A program made the translations under genes and the position numbers. The notes under the pieces were generated by a model. The model ran no database searches and was not told where the DNA came from. It saw only the letters and a list, made by a program, of their open reading frames with translations. Below are positions 1 to 6,444 of a stretch of 7,934 bases of DNA, piece by piece. This DNA is from an uncultured Rhodospirillales bacterium (GTDB lineage: Bacteria; Pseudomonadota; Alphaproteobacteria; Rhodospirillales; Casp-alpha2). The stretch covers positions 1 through 7,934 of the forward strand of contig CALJEW010000099.1 of NCBI GenBank assembly GCA_938074585.1. Reading direction: 5' to 3'. Within the stretch, counting starts at the first letter, position 1, and every line of letters starts with the position of its first letter.

Positions 1-217
1 GGACTTTTCGAAGTTCCTTACCAATCAAAACAATACCGATAAATACGATAAAGCCATAAAAACCATAAAACCCAAACCAGTGTTCAACGGCGAAGTGGGC
101 ATGCTTTTCATAGAAAAATTCAGCGATCAACAAACCCGCACAAATGATGACAACACCAATGATCAGTTTTCTGATGTTGTTCGGTTTATCTAGCCAGTAT
201 TCTTTGTCGTCGCTCAT
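1..217 (-). CDS. Small two-helix membrane protein after the Mrp operon (partial, 3' end off the window)
   Basis: The frame opens with ATG at 217-215 and is still open at the left edge, giving 72 residues of an incomplete protein. The start overlaps the preceding subunit's TGA in an ATGA junction, with AAGG about ten bases upstream as a modest ribosome site. The N-terminus is polar (MSDDKEYWLDKPNNIRK), followed by a hydrophobic helix at about residues 18-34, a short His/aromatic segment (EKHAHFAVEHWFGF, 37-50), a second helix at about 51-66, and a basic end (GKELRKV). I have the impression that similar small proteins follow mrp-type operons in other alphaproteobacteria, but I cannot name a family. 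The coupling suggests an accessory or assembly subunit of the antiporter; this is inference. The frame and start are well supported, the function is not. Confidence 0.8.
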   Translation of the reverse strand, partial: MSDDKEYWLDKPNNIRKLIIGVVIICAGLLIAEFFYEKHAHFAVEHWFGFYGFYGFIVFIGIVLIGKELRKV

Positions 218-1773
218 CCGTTTGTACCTTCAAGTATGGGAAGCAAGAAAGTTTGAATTCGATCTGCATAAAAGAACAGAACGAAACAACCCATAGCCGT
301 GAACGCCAAGGCGCCAACGCAAGCAATAGGTGCTTCTCTTAAGTTACCTATTTTCCATTGATTAGCCCCACCCGCATCACTGGGATGGTGCGTCGCTACT
401 GCAACGTGCCCATGATCGTCTTGGTCATTGTGGTCATCGTGGGTTTCAGGGTCAGGATCGTTGTAAAAAGCGCGCACAACAATTGGTATTAAATAAGCAA
501 CATTCAACAACGACGAAATCATCAACACAGCAACGAAAATCACTTGTCCCGTATCTGCAGCCGCCAAGGCCAAATACCATTTACTCCACACCCCACCAAA
601 CGGCGGAAGGCCAATAATCGATAAGCTGGCGATCAAGAAGCAAATGAAGGTAATTGGCATTTTGCGGCCAAGGCCATTCATTTGGCTTATTTCTGTTTTG
701 TGGCAGGCGACCATAATCGCGCCGGCACAGAAAAACAGGGTGATTTTGCCAAAGGCGTGCATAACAATGTGCATGGCGCCGCCCAGAATCCCAAGGCTGC
801 TGGCCATCATCGCGCCCAAAATAATATACGACAATTGGCTGATTGTTGAATACGCAAGCCGCGCCTTTAAATTGTCTTTTTTCATGGCAACAAGAGATGC
901 CAGCAAAATGGTCGTGGCGGCCATGTAGGCGATCCACAACCCGGCGTCGGTGGCTTGCAGCAAATCAATGCCGAAAATATAGACTGTCACCTTCAAAACC
1001 GTAAACACACCCGCTTTAACAACCGCAACCGCGTGTAACAATGCGCTAACTGGGGTCGGGGCGACCATGGCGGCGGGCAACCATCGGTGAAAGGGCATCA
1101 AAGCCGCTTTACCAATACCAAATATATAGAGCGCCAAAAGGACCGAGACCATTACGGGAGCGACTTTGCCCTCTAAAATTCCACCCGGTGTGAAGTCTAA
1201 CGTTCCGGTTAAGGTGTAGGTCCAGATGATGGCAACCAATTGCAAAGCAATCGATGTGCCGATGAGTATCCCTAAATAGATACGCCCGGCGCGTTTGGCT
1301 TCGGGGGTGCCGGAATGGGTAACTAGGGGGAAGGTCGAGATGGTTAAAATTTCATAGAATACAAATAGCGTCAGCATATTGCCGGCAAAGGCTATACCTA
1401 AAGCGCTTGAAATAGCGACGGCAAAACAGATGTAGAACCGCGTTTGATTCTGCTCGTGGTGACCGCGCATGTAGCCAACGGTGTAGACGGTGGTGATAAT
1501 CCACAGGAAGCTGGCAATCCCAGCGAACACCATGCCCAAAGGCTCAACAACAAACGAGATGCTTAGACCGGGCAGCATTTCCCCAAAGACCCAAGACGGA
1601 CGCTCGCCAGCCGATACATTATCGAAAAGAGATGCGACTAAAATAAATACAATTGCCGCCGTAATCAGCGTTACGGTTTCGCGTAAATTCGGTGATTTTC
1701 CAGTAATCCAAATGCCAAAAGCGCCTAAAAGTGGCAGGCCAATGGACCAAGGAATGATTTGTTCTGGCGTCAT
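214..1773 (-). CDS. NuoL/MrpA-like antiporter subunit (proton-conducting membrane transporter, D-family)
   Basis: This 519-residue polytopic membrane protein belongs to the proton_antipo_M family shared by complex I NuoL/M/N and MrpA/MrpD. Visible family landmarks are the TM5 glutamate E141 (LFVFYEILTIST), the TM7 lysine K222 (GKAALMPFHRWLP), a NuoL/MrpA-style segment APTPVSALLHAVAVVKAG (238-255, K253) and a later helix MHAFGKITLFF with K343. The APTPVSA segment is unlike the MrpD version in the neighbouring gene, so this subunit probably supplies the channel that the N-terminus of MrpA gives in classic Mrp complexes (inference). Between the last helices lies an unusual loop, about 439-466, with six His and eight Asp. 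The protein lacks the extra C-terminal part of full MrpA, which is a separate gene here. The start is an ATGA overlap with mrpD; the ribosome site (GGCGG) is weak, so translation is probably coupled. Family assignment is certain; the exact subunit name is not. Confidence 0.93.
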   Translation of the reverse strand: MTPEQIIPWSIGLPLLGAFGIWITGKSPNLRETVTLITAAIVFILVASLFDNVSAGERPSWVFGEMLPGLSISFVVEPLGMVFAGIASFLWIITTVYTVGYMRGHHEQNQTRFYICFAVAISSALGIAFAGNMLTLFVFYEILTISTFPLVTHSGTPEAKRAGRIYLGILIGTSIALQLVAIIWTYTLTGTLDFTPGGILEGKVAPVMVSVLLALYIFGIGKAALMPFHRWLPAAMVAPTPVSALLHAVAVVKAGVFTVLKVTVYIFGIDLLQATDAGLWIAYMAATTILLASLVAMKKDNLKARLAYSTISQLSYIILGAMMASSLGILGGAMHIVMHAFGKITLFFCAGAIMVACHKTEISQMNGLGRKMPITFICFLIASLSIIGLPPFGGVWSKWYLALAAADTGQVIFVAVLMISSLLNVAYLIPIVVRAFYNDPDPETHDDHNDQDDHGHVAVATHHPSDAGGANQWKIGNLREAPIACVGALAFTAMGCFVLFFYADRIQTFLLPILEGTNG

Positions 1774-3251
1774 TTTAATCCGCCGATCAGCGATTCAGCA
1801 GCGCGCCCGGCAATATCCATGGTTGTTGTGCCATCTATACCGAAATAATAAGCCGCACCGATCAATGTAAGCATAGGGATCATCATCATTAAGGGCGCTT
1901 CCTTGACGGCTACGCGTCCTGCTGGGGCGGCTTGGAAGTAAACGACCTCAACCACGCGCCAGATGTATACGACTGCCATCAACGAGCTGATAACAATCAA
2001 AACAGCAATGGGCCACCAGCCTTTTTCAAGGGCCGCTTGAAGCAAGGCCCATTTGGAAACGAAGCCAACAGTTAGCGGAACCCCAATAAGGCTAAGGCCG
2101 CCTAATACAAAGGCCCCCATGGTTAAAGGCATTTGTTTACCAAGACCTGCCATATCGCCCAATTTAGCAGAGCCAATACGGTAAACAACACAGCCCATAA
2201 CCATAAACAATCCACCTTTCATCATGGCGTGATTGAACAAATGAACCAGACCAGCTGAAACGCCTAGTACGCTGTTCATACTCAGGCCCAAAATCATATA
2301 GCCAATTTGCGCTAGGGATGAATAAGCCAGCATACGTTTGATATTGGTTTGATAAATTGCCACGGCTGAGCCACCGAACATGGCAACAATCGCCATCGCT
2401 ATCAAAACATCACTAATTTGGACGGCTTCCAAAATATCTACACCGCCAAAAATCGTGAAAATAACCCGGACCAAGGCATAGACTGCAACTTTGGTTGCCG
2501 TAGCCGCCAAAAACACAGTGACGACAGAAGGTGCGAAGGCATAAGCGTTTGGCAACCACATGTGAAGCGGGAATAACGCAAGTTTGACGCACAAGCCAAC
2601 CGTCATGAAAGCAAGCGCCGCTTGAACCGTACGGCTGTCGGCAACATCTGGAATAAGCTTCCCTAAATCGGCAATGTTTAAGCTACCGGTTTGCATATAC
2701 AGCAAGCCAACTCCAGTGATGTAAAATGTTGCACCCAACGTTCCCATAATTAGATATCTGTAGGCCGCGGTTAAGCCGCGTCGGTCTTTGCCCATACTGA
2801 TCAACACGTAAGTTGAAAGGGCTGAAATTTCTAGGAAGACAAACAGGTTGAACGCATCGCCGGTTACAGTAATGCCCAGTAACCCAGTTTCGCAAAGCAA
2901 TAACATGGCGTAGAAAATATAAAGCCGGTCGTTATCAATCTCTTTTTCAGCGCTCAATTTAGCGTACGGTGTAACTACGGCACCAACGCTGGTGACAATA
3001 ACCAAAACCCAGGCGTTGAGCATATCAACGCGGTACTCGATTCCCCAAGGGGCTGCCCATCCGCCAAGCTCGTAAATAATTTCGCCAGTCACCATTACTT
3101 GCTGCATCAGGGTGATTGAAATAGCTAAACAGATCCAGCTGATAACCGTTGCTAGCGCCCAAGTAACATTGGCGTTGCGAATAAAGACACAGAAAGGTGC
3201 TGCTATAAGCGGTATAATGATTTGCAGGATAATAAGATGATCAGTAATCAT
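1770..3251 (-). CDS. mrpD: Mrp-type Na+/H+ antiporter subunit D
   Basis: This 493-residue polytopic protein is a NuoN/NuoM-like ion-translocating subunit of normal MrpD length. It shows the TM5 glutamate E141 (NLFVFLEISALSTYVL), the TM7 lysine K223 (VKLALFPLHMWLPNAY), K254 in ATKVAVYALVR, and the H341/K345 region (FNHAMMKGGLF). In Mrp systems of Bacillus the equivalent TM5 Glu and TM7 Lys are needed for antiport (family knowledge). The motif LPNAYAFAPSVVTVFLA is MrpD-like and distinguishes it from the NuoL-like next gene. ATG at 3251 overlaps the mrpC stop (ATGA) and is preceded by AGGAG with eight bases of spacing, a good ribosome site. It ends in an ATGA overlap with the following antiporter subunit. 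I see no truncation or missing key residue. Confidence 0.96.
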   Translation of the reverse strand: MITDHLIILQIIIPLIAAPFCVFIRNANVTWALATVISWICLAISITLMQQVMVTGEIIYELGGWAAPWGIEYRVDMLNAWVLVIVTSVGAVVTPYAKLSAEKEIDNDRLYIFYAMLLLCETGLLGITVTGDAFNLFVFLEISALSTYVLISMGKDRRGLTAAYRYLIMGTLGATFYITGVGLLYMQTGSLNIADLGKLIPDVADSRTVQAALAFMTVGLCVKLALFPLHMWLPNAYAFAPSVVTVFLAATATKVAVYALVRVIFTIFGGVDILEAVQISDVLIAMAIVAMFGGSAVAIYQTNIKRMLAYSSLAQIGYMILGLSMNSVLGVSAGLVHLFNHAMMKGGLFMVMGCVVYRIGSAKLGDMAGLGKQMPLTMGAFVLGGLSLIGVPLTVGFVSKWALLQAALEKGWWPIAVLIVISSLMAVVYIWRVVEVVYFQAAPAGRVAVKEAPLMMMIPMLTLIGAAYYFGIDGTTTMDIAGRAAESLIGGLK

Positions 3252-3604
3252 ACGTCACTCTCCTGCTCGAGTATGTCGTCATCTTCAATGGTGCCGTATT
3301 CCTCGTTAATACGAACTACCAACGCCAATCCTAAAGATGTGGTTGCTACGCCAACCACAATCGCTGTCAGGATTAAAACGTGTGGGAGGGGATTCGAGAA
3401 AACTTCTATGCCATCAGCCAAAATGGGGGCGGTACCGCCGTTGACTTTGCCCATAGTGATATACAGCAAAAAAACAGAGACTTGAAAAACGTTCAAGCCA
3501 ACGATTTTTTTAACAAAATTGCCTTGAGCAATAACTATATAAAACCCCATCATCATCATAACAACGACGATCCAGTAAATCAGTTGTCCTGGAAATTCCA
3601 TCAT
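3248..3604 (-). CDS. mrpC: Mrp-type Na+/H+ antiporter subunit C
   Basis: This 118-residue protein has three predicted helices and is the Mrp counterpart of complex I NuoK. The diagnostic motif is NPLPHVLILTAIVVGVA at 71-87, followed by an acidic tail (EEYGTIEDDDILEQESD). Helices lie at about 8-27, 34-51 and 75-97. Two adjacent ATGs (3604 and 3601) can serve as start: the first makes an ATGA overlap with mrpB, and the second is better spaced (eight bases) from a GGGGA ribosome site. It lies between mrpB and mrpD, the same order as in other Mrp operons and in the Mbh antiporter module. It should help form the lateral ion path with MrpD and the large A-type subunit. Confidence 0.95.
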   Translation of the reverse strand: MMEFPGQLIYWIVVVMMMMGFYIVIAQGNFVKKIVGLNVFQVSVFLLYITMGKVNGGTAPILADGIEVFSNPLPHVLILTAIVVGVATTSLGLALVVRINEEYGTIEDDDILEQESDV

Positions 3605-4044
3605 TTACGTCCCCGACCGGCAAAGGCAATAAAGATCGTAATCATGGCGCAACACACCGTAACCCCGACGCCCAATTCAACCAATAAAATACCTAAGTGT
3701 TGGCCGTGGATCGGATCGTGCGCTAAGGCGTTATAGTTCAAAAAATTTTCACCTAAAAACAAAGTGGCAACGCCAACCCCTGCATAAATAAAAACACCAA
3801 CAGCCAGTCCACAACGGGTGATCCATGCAGGCACCGCTTGGCGGGTTTTGTCGACACCAAAAATTAGGGCGTATAAAATAAAGGCAGCAGCAAAAATTAC
3901 GCCAGCTTGAAATCCGCCGCCAGGGCCAAAATCACCATGCCATTGAACATAAAGGCCAAACAGCAGAATAAACGGAATCAGAAACTTAGAAACAACGCGA
4001 AGGACAACCTTGTGTTGCATGATGCGCATTTCAGCTCTTTTCAT
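3601..4044 (-). CDS. mrpB: Mrp-type Na+/H+ antiporter subunit B (MnhB domain)
   Basis: This 147-residue MnhB-domain membrane protein carries the family hallmark HGDFGPGGGFQAGVI at 36-50, followed by a long hydrophobic helix, then helices at about 79-98 and 116-140 that include VELGVG with E123. In Mrp complexes MrpB packs against the A and C subunits and is required for activity (family knowledge). ATG at 4044 overlaps the stop of the DUF4040 gene (ATGA) and lies seven bases after a perfect AGGAGG, so it is preferred over later in-frame methionines at residues 6 and 9. The terminus is basic (AGRGRK). The length is typical and nothing is missing. Confidence 0.95.
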   Translation of the reverse strand: MKRAEMRIMQHKVVLRVVSKFLIPFILLFGLYVQWHGDFGPGGGFQAGVIFAAAFILYALIFGVDKTRQAVPAWITRCGLAVGVFIYAGVGVATLFLGENFLNYNALAHDPIHGQHLGILLVELGVGVTVCCAMITIFIAFAGRGRK

Positions 4045-4607
4045 GTTTTGGCCTCCTGCTCAACATTTTCTTTTTTACGCCTACGCCGGCCGCGTCCAAT
4101 AATCGCCAAAACGCCCATGGCTGCCGTAAAAATAACAAACGTCTCACCTAACGTATCGTAACTCCGGTAGCTGGCTAAAACGGATGTAACAACATTCGGT
4201 AGGCCAATTTCTTGTGCTGATTGGTTCAAATATCTGGGTGCGACATGCTGATGAATGGGGGCCTTGGCATCGCCATAATTGGGCATGTCCAAAGTTCCAT
4301 AAATAAGCATTGCTCCAGTTATGATGGATAAAATTGCAGCTGGAACAGCTCGGTTTTTGTATGTGGACTTTTCATCGTTAGTAGTCAACGCCAATGTTCC
4401 CAACATCAAGACCGTAGATACCCCAGCCCCCACAGCCGCTTCGGTGAAGGCAACATCAACCGCGTCCATTAGAATATATATGGCAGCAGCCAATAGACTG
4501 AACAAGCCGGTTAAAATTACGACTGAAAATAAGTTGCGAATGCGAATAATGGCAAAAGCTGTTACCAGCATAAAGCCCAGCAGAATGATTACAATTAAGT
4601 CTTCGAT
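4041..4607 (-). CDS. DUF4040 (MbhD-MbhE type) subunit, equivalent to the detached C-terminus of MrpA; apparent ATC start
   Basis: The protein has about 188 residues when begun at an ATC codon at 4607-4605. The first part is a DUF4040/MbhD-like domain (IRIRNLFSVVIL, then DAVDVAFTEAAVGAGVSTVL and MLGTLAL). The second part resembles MbhE (LPNVVTSVLASYRSYDTLGE followed by a last helix), ending in a very basic tail (GRGRRRRKK). In classic Mrp these segments are the C-terminus of MrpA and interact with B and C; here they are a separate gene, as in Mbh operons. The first ATG (4571) would remove 12 residues (IEDLIVIILLGF) that complete the first helix and has no good ribosome site. ATC at 4607 lies exactly seven bases after AGGAGG, the same geometry as at the next gene, mrpB. 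The start overlaps mrpG by 13 bases. Domain identity is secure; the ATC start is an inference and could instead reflect a sequencing error in an ATG. Confidence 0.9.
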   Translation of the reverse strand: MEDLIVIILLGFMLVTAFAIIRIRNLFSVVILTGLFSLLAAAIYILMDAVDVAFTEAAVGAGVSTVLMLGTLALTTNDEKSTYKNRAVPAAILSIITGAMLIYGTLDMPNYGDAKAPIHQHVAPRYLNQSAQEIGLPNVVTSVLASYRSYDTLGETFVIFTAAMGVLAIIGRGRRRRKKENVEQEAKT

Positions 4608-4942
4608 GGTCCGGCCTCCTTTTTTGATGAGCCGCCATCGTCTTGAACTTCAGCAACCAAGCCGCCATTAATCGCGGCACGGGCAAGGGCGTAGCTTGAG
4701 GTCGGGCTGGTGAAAAATACAAAGACCAGAATCAAAAGTAATTTACCAGTTGTCAGAGTAAACCCCGCTTGAAACATCAGCCCTGTTAAAATTAATCCAA
4801 TACCCATCGTATCGATTAAGCTTGCACCATGCATTCGGGCAAACATATCGGGCAAACGGATCAGGCCCAATCCACCAATTAAGCAGAATATACCACCACC
4901 AATAATTAAAGCCCAGCTTGCGATATTTAAAATCATATCCAT
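4595..4942 (-). CDS. mrpG: Mrp-type Na+/H+ antiporter subunit G
   Basis: This 115-residue small membrane subunit of the MnhG/PhaG family has the hallmark GGLGLIRLPDMFARMHGAS at 23-41, with helices at about 5-25, 44-59 and 66-78. The conserved FTSPTSSYALARAA follows at about 77-90, and the tail is hydrophilic. ATG at 4942 overlaps the mrpF stop by one base (TGATG) and is preceded by AGGAG. The ATG two codons later (4936) is a possible but less well placed start. The polar end, VQDDGGSSKKEAGPSKT, doubles as the ribosome site of the following gene. MrpG is one of the small subunits needed for assembly of the antiporter (family knowledge). Confidence 0.95.
   Translation of the reverse strand: MDMILNIASWALIIGGGIFCLIGGLGLIRLPDMFARMHGASLIDTMGIGLILTGLMFQAGFTLTTGKLLLILVFVFFTSPTSSYALARAAINGGLVAEVQDDGGSSKKEAGPSKT
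4615..4620 (-). promoter_or_regulatory. Shine-Dalgarno AGGAGG that decides the DUF4040 start
   Basis: A perfect AGGAGG lies inside the last codons of mrpG, seven bases (CCGGACC) before the ATC at 4607. The mrpB start has the same layout, AGGAGG then CCAAAAC then ATG. No ATG, GTG or TTG lies in the DUF4040 frame at a usable distance, so this site points to initiation at ATC. Confidence 0.75.
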
Positions 4943-5232
4943 CAGATGTCTCCTGGCTCATTATGGTCCGTTGGGTGCCCCATGTGTGCATACGTAACGA
5001 ATTTTGCCACTGCAATGGTGCCAATAAAATTGATCAAGGCATAAACCAAGGCTAAATCTAAAAACTCAGGTCTACCGGTCATAAACCCGTGAATAGAAAT
5101 TAAGACAACGGTTAACGTTCCAAACGAGTTAATTGCTAAAATTCGGTCATAAACGCTCGGCCCTTTTAAGGATCGAAACAGGGCCATTGCCATGGTCACA
5201 AGCACCGCAACTGCACCGGCAATAAACATCAT
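4942..5232 (-). CDS. mrpF: Mrp-type Na+/H+ antiporter subunit F
   Basis: This 96-residue MrpF/PhaF protein has three helices. Hallmarks are the loop LKGPSVYDRILAINSFGT at 22-39 (with D29) and the last helix FLDLALVYALINFIGTIAVA at 57-76 (with D59); a conserved helix Asp of this kind has been linked to cation handling in the family. The tail is His-rich but short (AHMGHPTDHNEP). Two ATGs are adjacent, at 5232 and 5229. The first makes an ATGA overlap with mrpE and is spaced eight bases from a GGAG, so it is preferred. The length is normal and no key residue appears lost. Confidence 0.95.
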   Translation of the reverse strand: MMFIAGAVAVLVTMAMALFRSLKGPSVYDRILAINSFGTLTVVLISIHGFMTGRPEFLDLALVYALINFIGTIAVAKFVTYAHMGHPTDHNEPGDI

Positions 5233-5783
5233 GTTACTTTCTCCGGTTTGGGGAGGGTGTTTTCGGAGGGATCTTTTAAGGTGGGTTGCTGTGTAATCAT
5301 CGGGCCGCCTTTATCCAATTCAAGCGCTGTGACCTTTTGATCCATTTTACCACTCAATAATCCATCATAGGACCCCTCAGTTAGTGAGTGGATTAAAAAA
5401 TCTTGTCCTTCAACGTCCAAAGTTACCGTGCCTGGTGTAAGCGTGATCGAATTGGCGTAGGTTACCAAGCCGACTTCTGAAACTTGAGACGCTTTGATAT
5501 GCATGAGGCGAGGGCGGACGGAAGAATTATTTTTTAAAATTGCTTTCGCAACATCCATGTTAGCTAATACGATTTCCCATACCAACCAGGGAAAATAGGT
5601 CAAACAGCCGATGGCTAAATGGATGGGGTGCGTTTCATGGTCAATGGCATCCATGCGATGGGAAATCCATATGATGAATAAAATGGAACCCGCGCCAAGG
5701 CACAAAATAAGTACAAGCGTAAAGCCAGATAATACCCACCAAATACCACTTAATATAATTGCTAAGCTGAATGCGTGAAGCAA
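5229..5783 (-). CDS. mrpE: Mrp-type Na+/H+ antiporter subunit E (TTG start), first gene of the operon
   Basis: This 184-residue MnhE/MrpE protein has two or three N-terminal helices (about 3-40 and 53-75), then a cytoplasmic domain with the family motif TYANSITLTPGTVT at 108-121 followed by LDVEGQDFLIHSLTEG. The frame has no ATG near its beginning. TTG at 5783 gives LHAFSLAII, the N-terminus expected for the family, and the frame is closed by TAA not far upstream, so TTG is the best start. A GGGGG run seven bases before it may act as an imperfect ribosome site. The C-terminal 40 residues are polar and variable. As first gene it sits next to the AT-rich spacer holding the operon promoter. Confidence 0.93.
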   Translation of the reverse strand: MLHAFSLAIILSGIWWVLSGFTLVLILCLGAGSILFIIWISHRMDAIDHETHPIHLAIGCLTYFPWLVWEIVLANMDVAKAILKNNSSVRPRLMHIKASQVSEVGLVTYANSITLTPGTVTLDVEGQDFLIHSLTEGSYDGLLSGKMDQKVTALELDKGGPMITQQPTLKDPSENTLPKPEKVT

Positions 5784-5961
5784 GCGCCAACCCCCATTTA
5801 AAAATTATTCATCGCATTTATTTATATATTTTATTTATTAAATAATGCGTATTGTAAATACGAATATTTGAATAAGATTAATATGACATTATGAATAATT
5901 TTGGAAAAGTAAATTCTTTGTTAATTCATTATATATTATTTAGTTAAATTTTTGATTGTAA
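5784..5961. promoter_or_regulatory. AT-rich divergent spacer carrying the mrp and DUF192 promoters
   Basis: This 178-base spacer separates the start codons of two divergent genes and is much richer in A+T than the mrp genes. On the minus strand TTTACA (5858-5853), followed after about 17-19 bases by AT-rich -10-like sequence around 5829-5836, could be the mrp promoter. On the plus strand TTGAAT (5868-5873), with TATGAA 16 bases later, could drive the DUF192 gene. AT-rich DNA gives many such matches, so the exact boxes are guesses; the presence of two divergent promoters follows from the gene layout. I see no riboswitch fold. Confidence 0.5.
5848..5862. promoter_or_regulatory. Palindrome CGTATT-gta-AATACG, candidate operator
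   Basis: Perfect inverted repeat with 6-bp arms and a 3-bp centre in the divergent spacer. It overlaps the possible TTTACA -35 box of the mrp operon and lies just upstream of a possible plus-strand promoter, a fitting place for a repressor or activator. No regulator gene is in the window, and a 6-bp-arm palindrome could arise by chance. Confidence 0.35.
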
Positions 5962-6444
5962 ATGAAAAATAATGGACATGAACGAATGAATAAACATCCT
6001 TTTATCTCATTTTATTCGTTCTTAATCATTGGTTTGATTGGAATAGGAGAAGCTCAAACATCCGAATCATTTCGTTTATCTAGTTTAGACATTCGTTCAG
6101 GGGATCGGGTCCATTCTTTTACAATTGAAATTGCGGAAACAACAAGCCAACGGTCTCAGGGTCTTCAATACCGTAAAGTCATGGCTTCAGATCATGGCAT
6201 GTTGTTTGATTTTAAAAAATCTGTTCCCGTAACCATGTGGATGAAAAACACATCCATTTCGCTCGATATTTTATTTATTAGTAAACAAGGGATCATCGTA
6301 AATATTGCTCGGAATACAAAACCATATTCACTTGACTACATTAATGCCGCTGGGCGTGTAAAAGGTGCTTTAGAGTTATTGGCTGGAACAACGAATCGAC
6401 TAAATATTAAAGCCGGAGATACGATTATTCACCCATTATTTTGA
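5962..6444 (+). CDS. DUF192 family exported protein
   Basis: This 160-residue protein is of the DUF192 (COG1430) family, a small beta-rich domain of unknown function, usually secreted or membrane-tethered. Family landmarks are QRSQGLQYRK (63-72), DHGMLFDF (77-84), MWMKNTSISLDILFI (92-106), GRVKGALEL (131-139) and the C-terminal KAGDTI. An N-terminal signal peptide is evident: a hydrophobic stretch at about 16-29 ending in GEAQ, with likely cleavage near residue 31. Two starts are possible: ATG at 5962 (no ribosome site seen) or ATG at 5986 (residue 9), which gives a more standard signal peptide, MNKHPFISFYSFLII. The gene is more AT-rich than the mrp genes and is transcribed away from them. 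I see no clear terminator after it, and its end overlaps the end of an opposing open frame. Confidence 0.9.
   Translation: MKNNGHERMNKHPFISFYSFLIIGLIGIGEAQTSESFRLSSLDIRSGDRVHSFTIEIAETTSQRSQGLQYRKVMASDHGMLFDFKKSVPVTMWMKNTSISLDILFISKQGIIVNIARNTKPYSLDYINAAGRVKGALELLAGTTNRLNIKAGDTIIHPLF

Noticed and set aside
4041..4571. ATG at 4571 as the start of the DUF4040 gene.
   Set aside because: It truncates the first membrane helix and lacks a ribosome site, while AGGAGG sits seven bases before an upstream ATC in the same frame.
644..4671. Several plus-strand open frames of 80-130 codons inside the mrp genes.
   Set aside because: All lie antisense to well-identified membrane subunits, have no family resemblance, and are expected mirror frames of hydrophobic codons.
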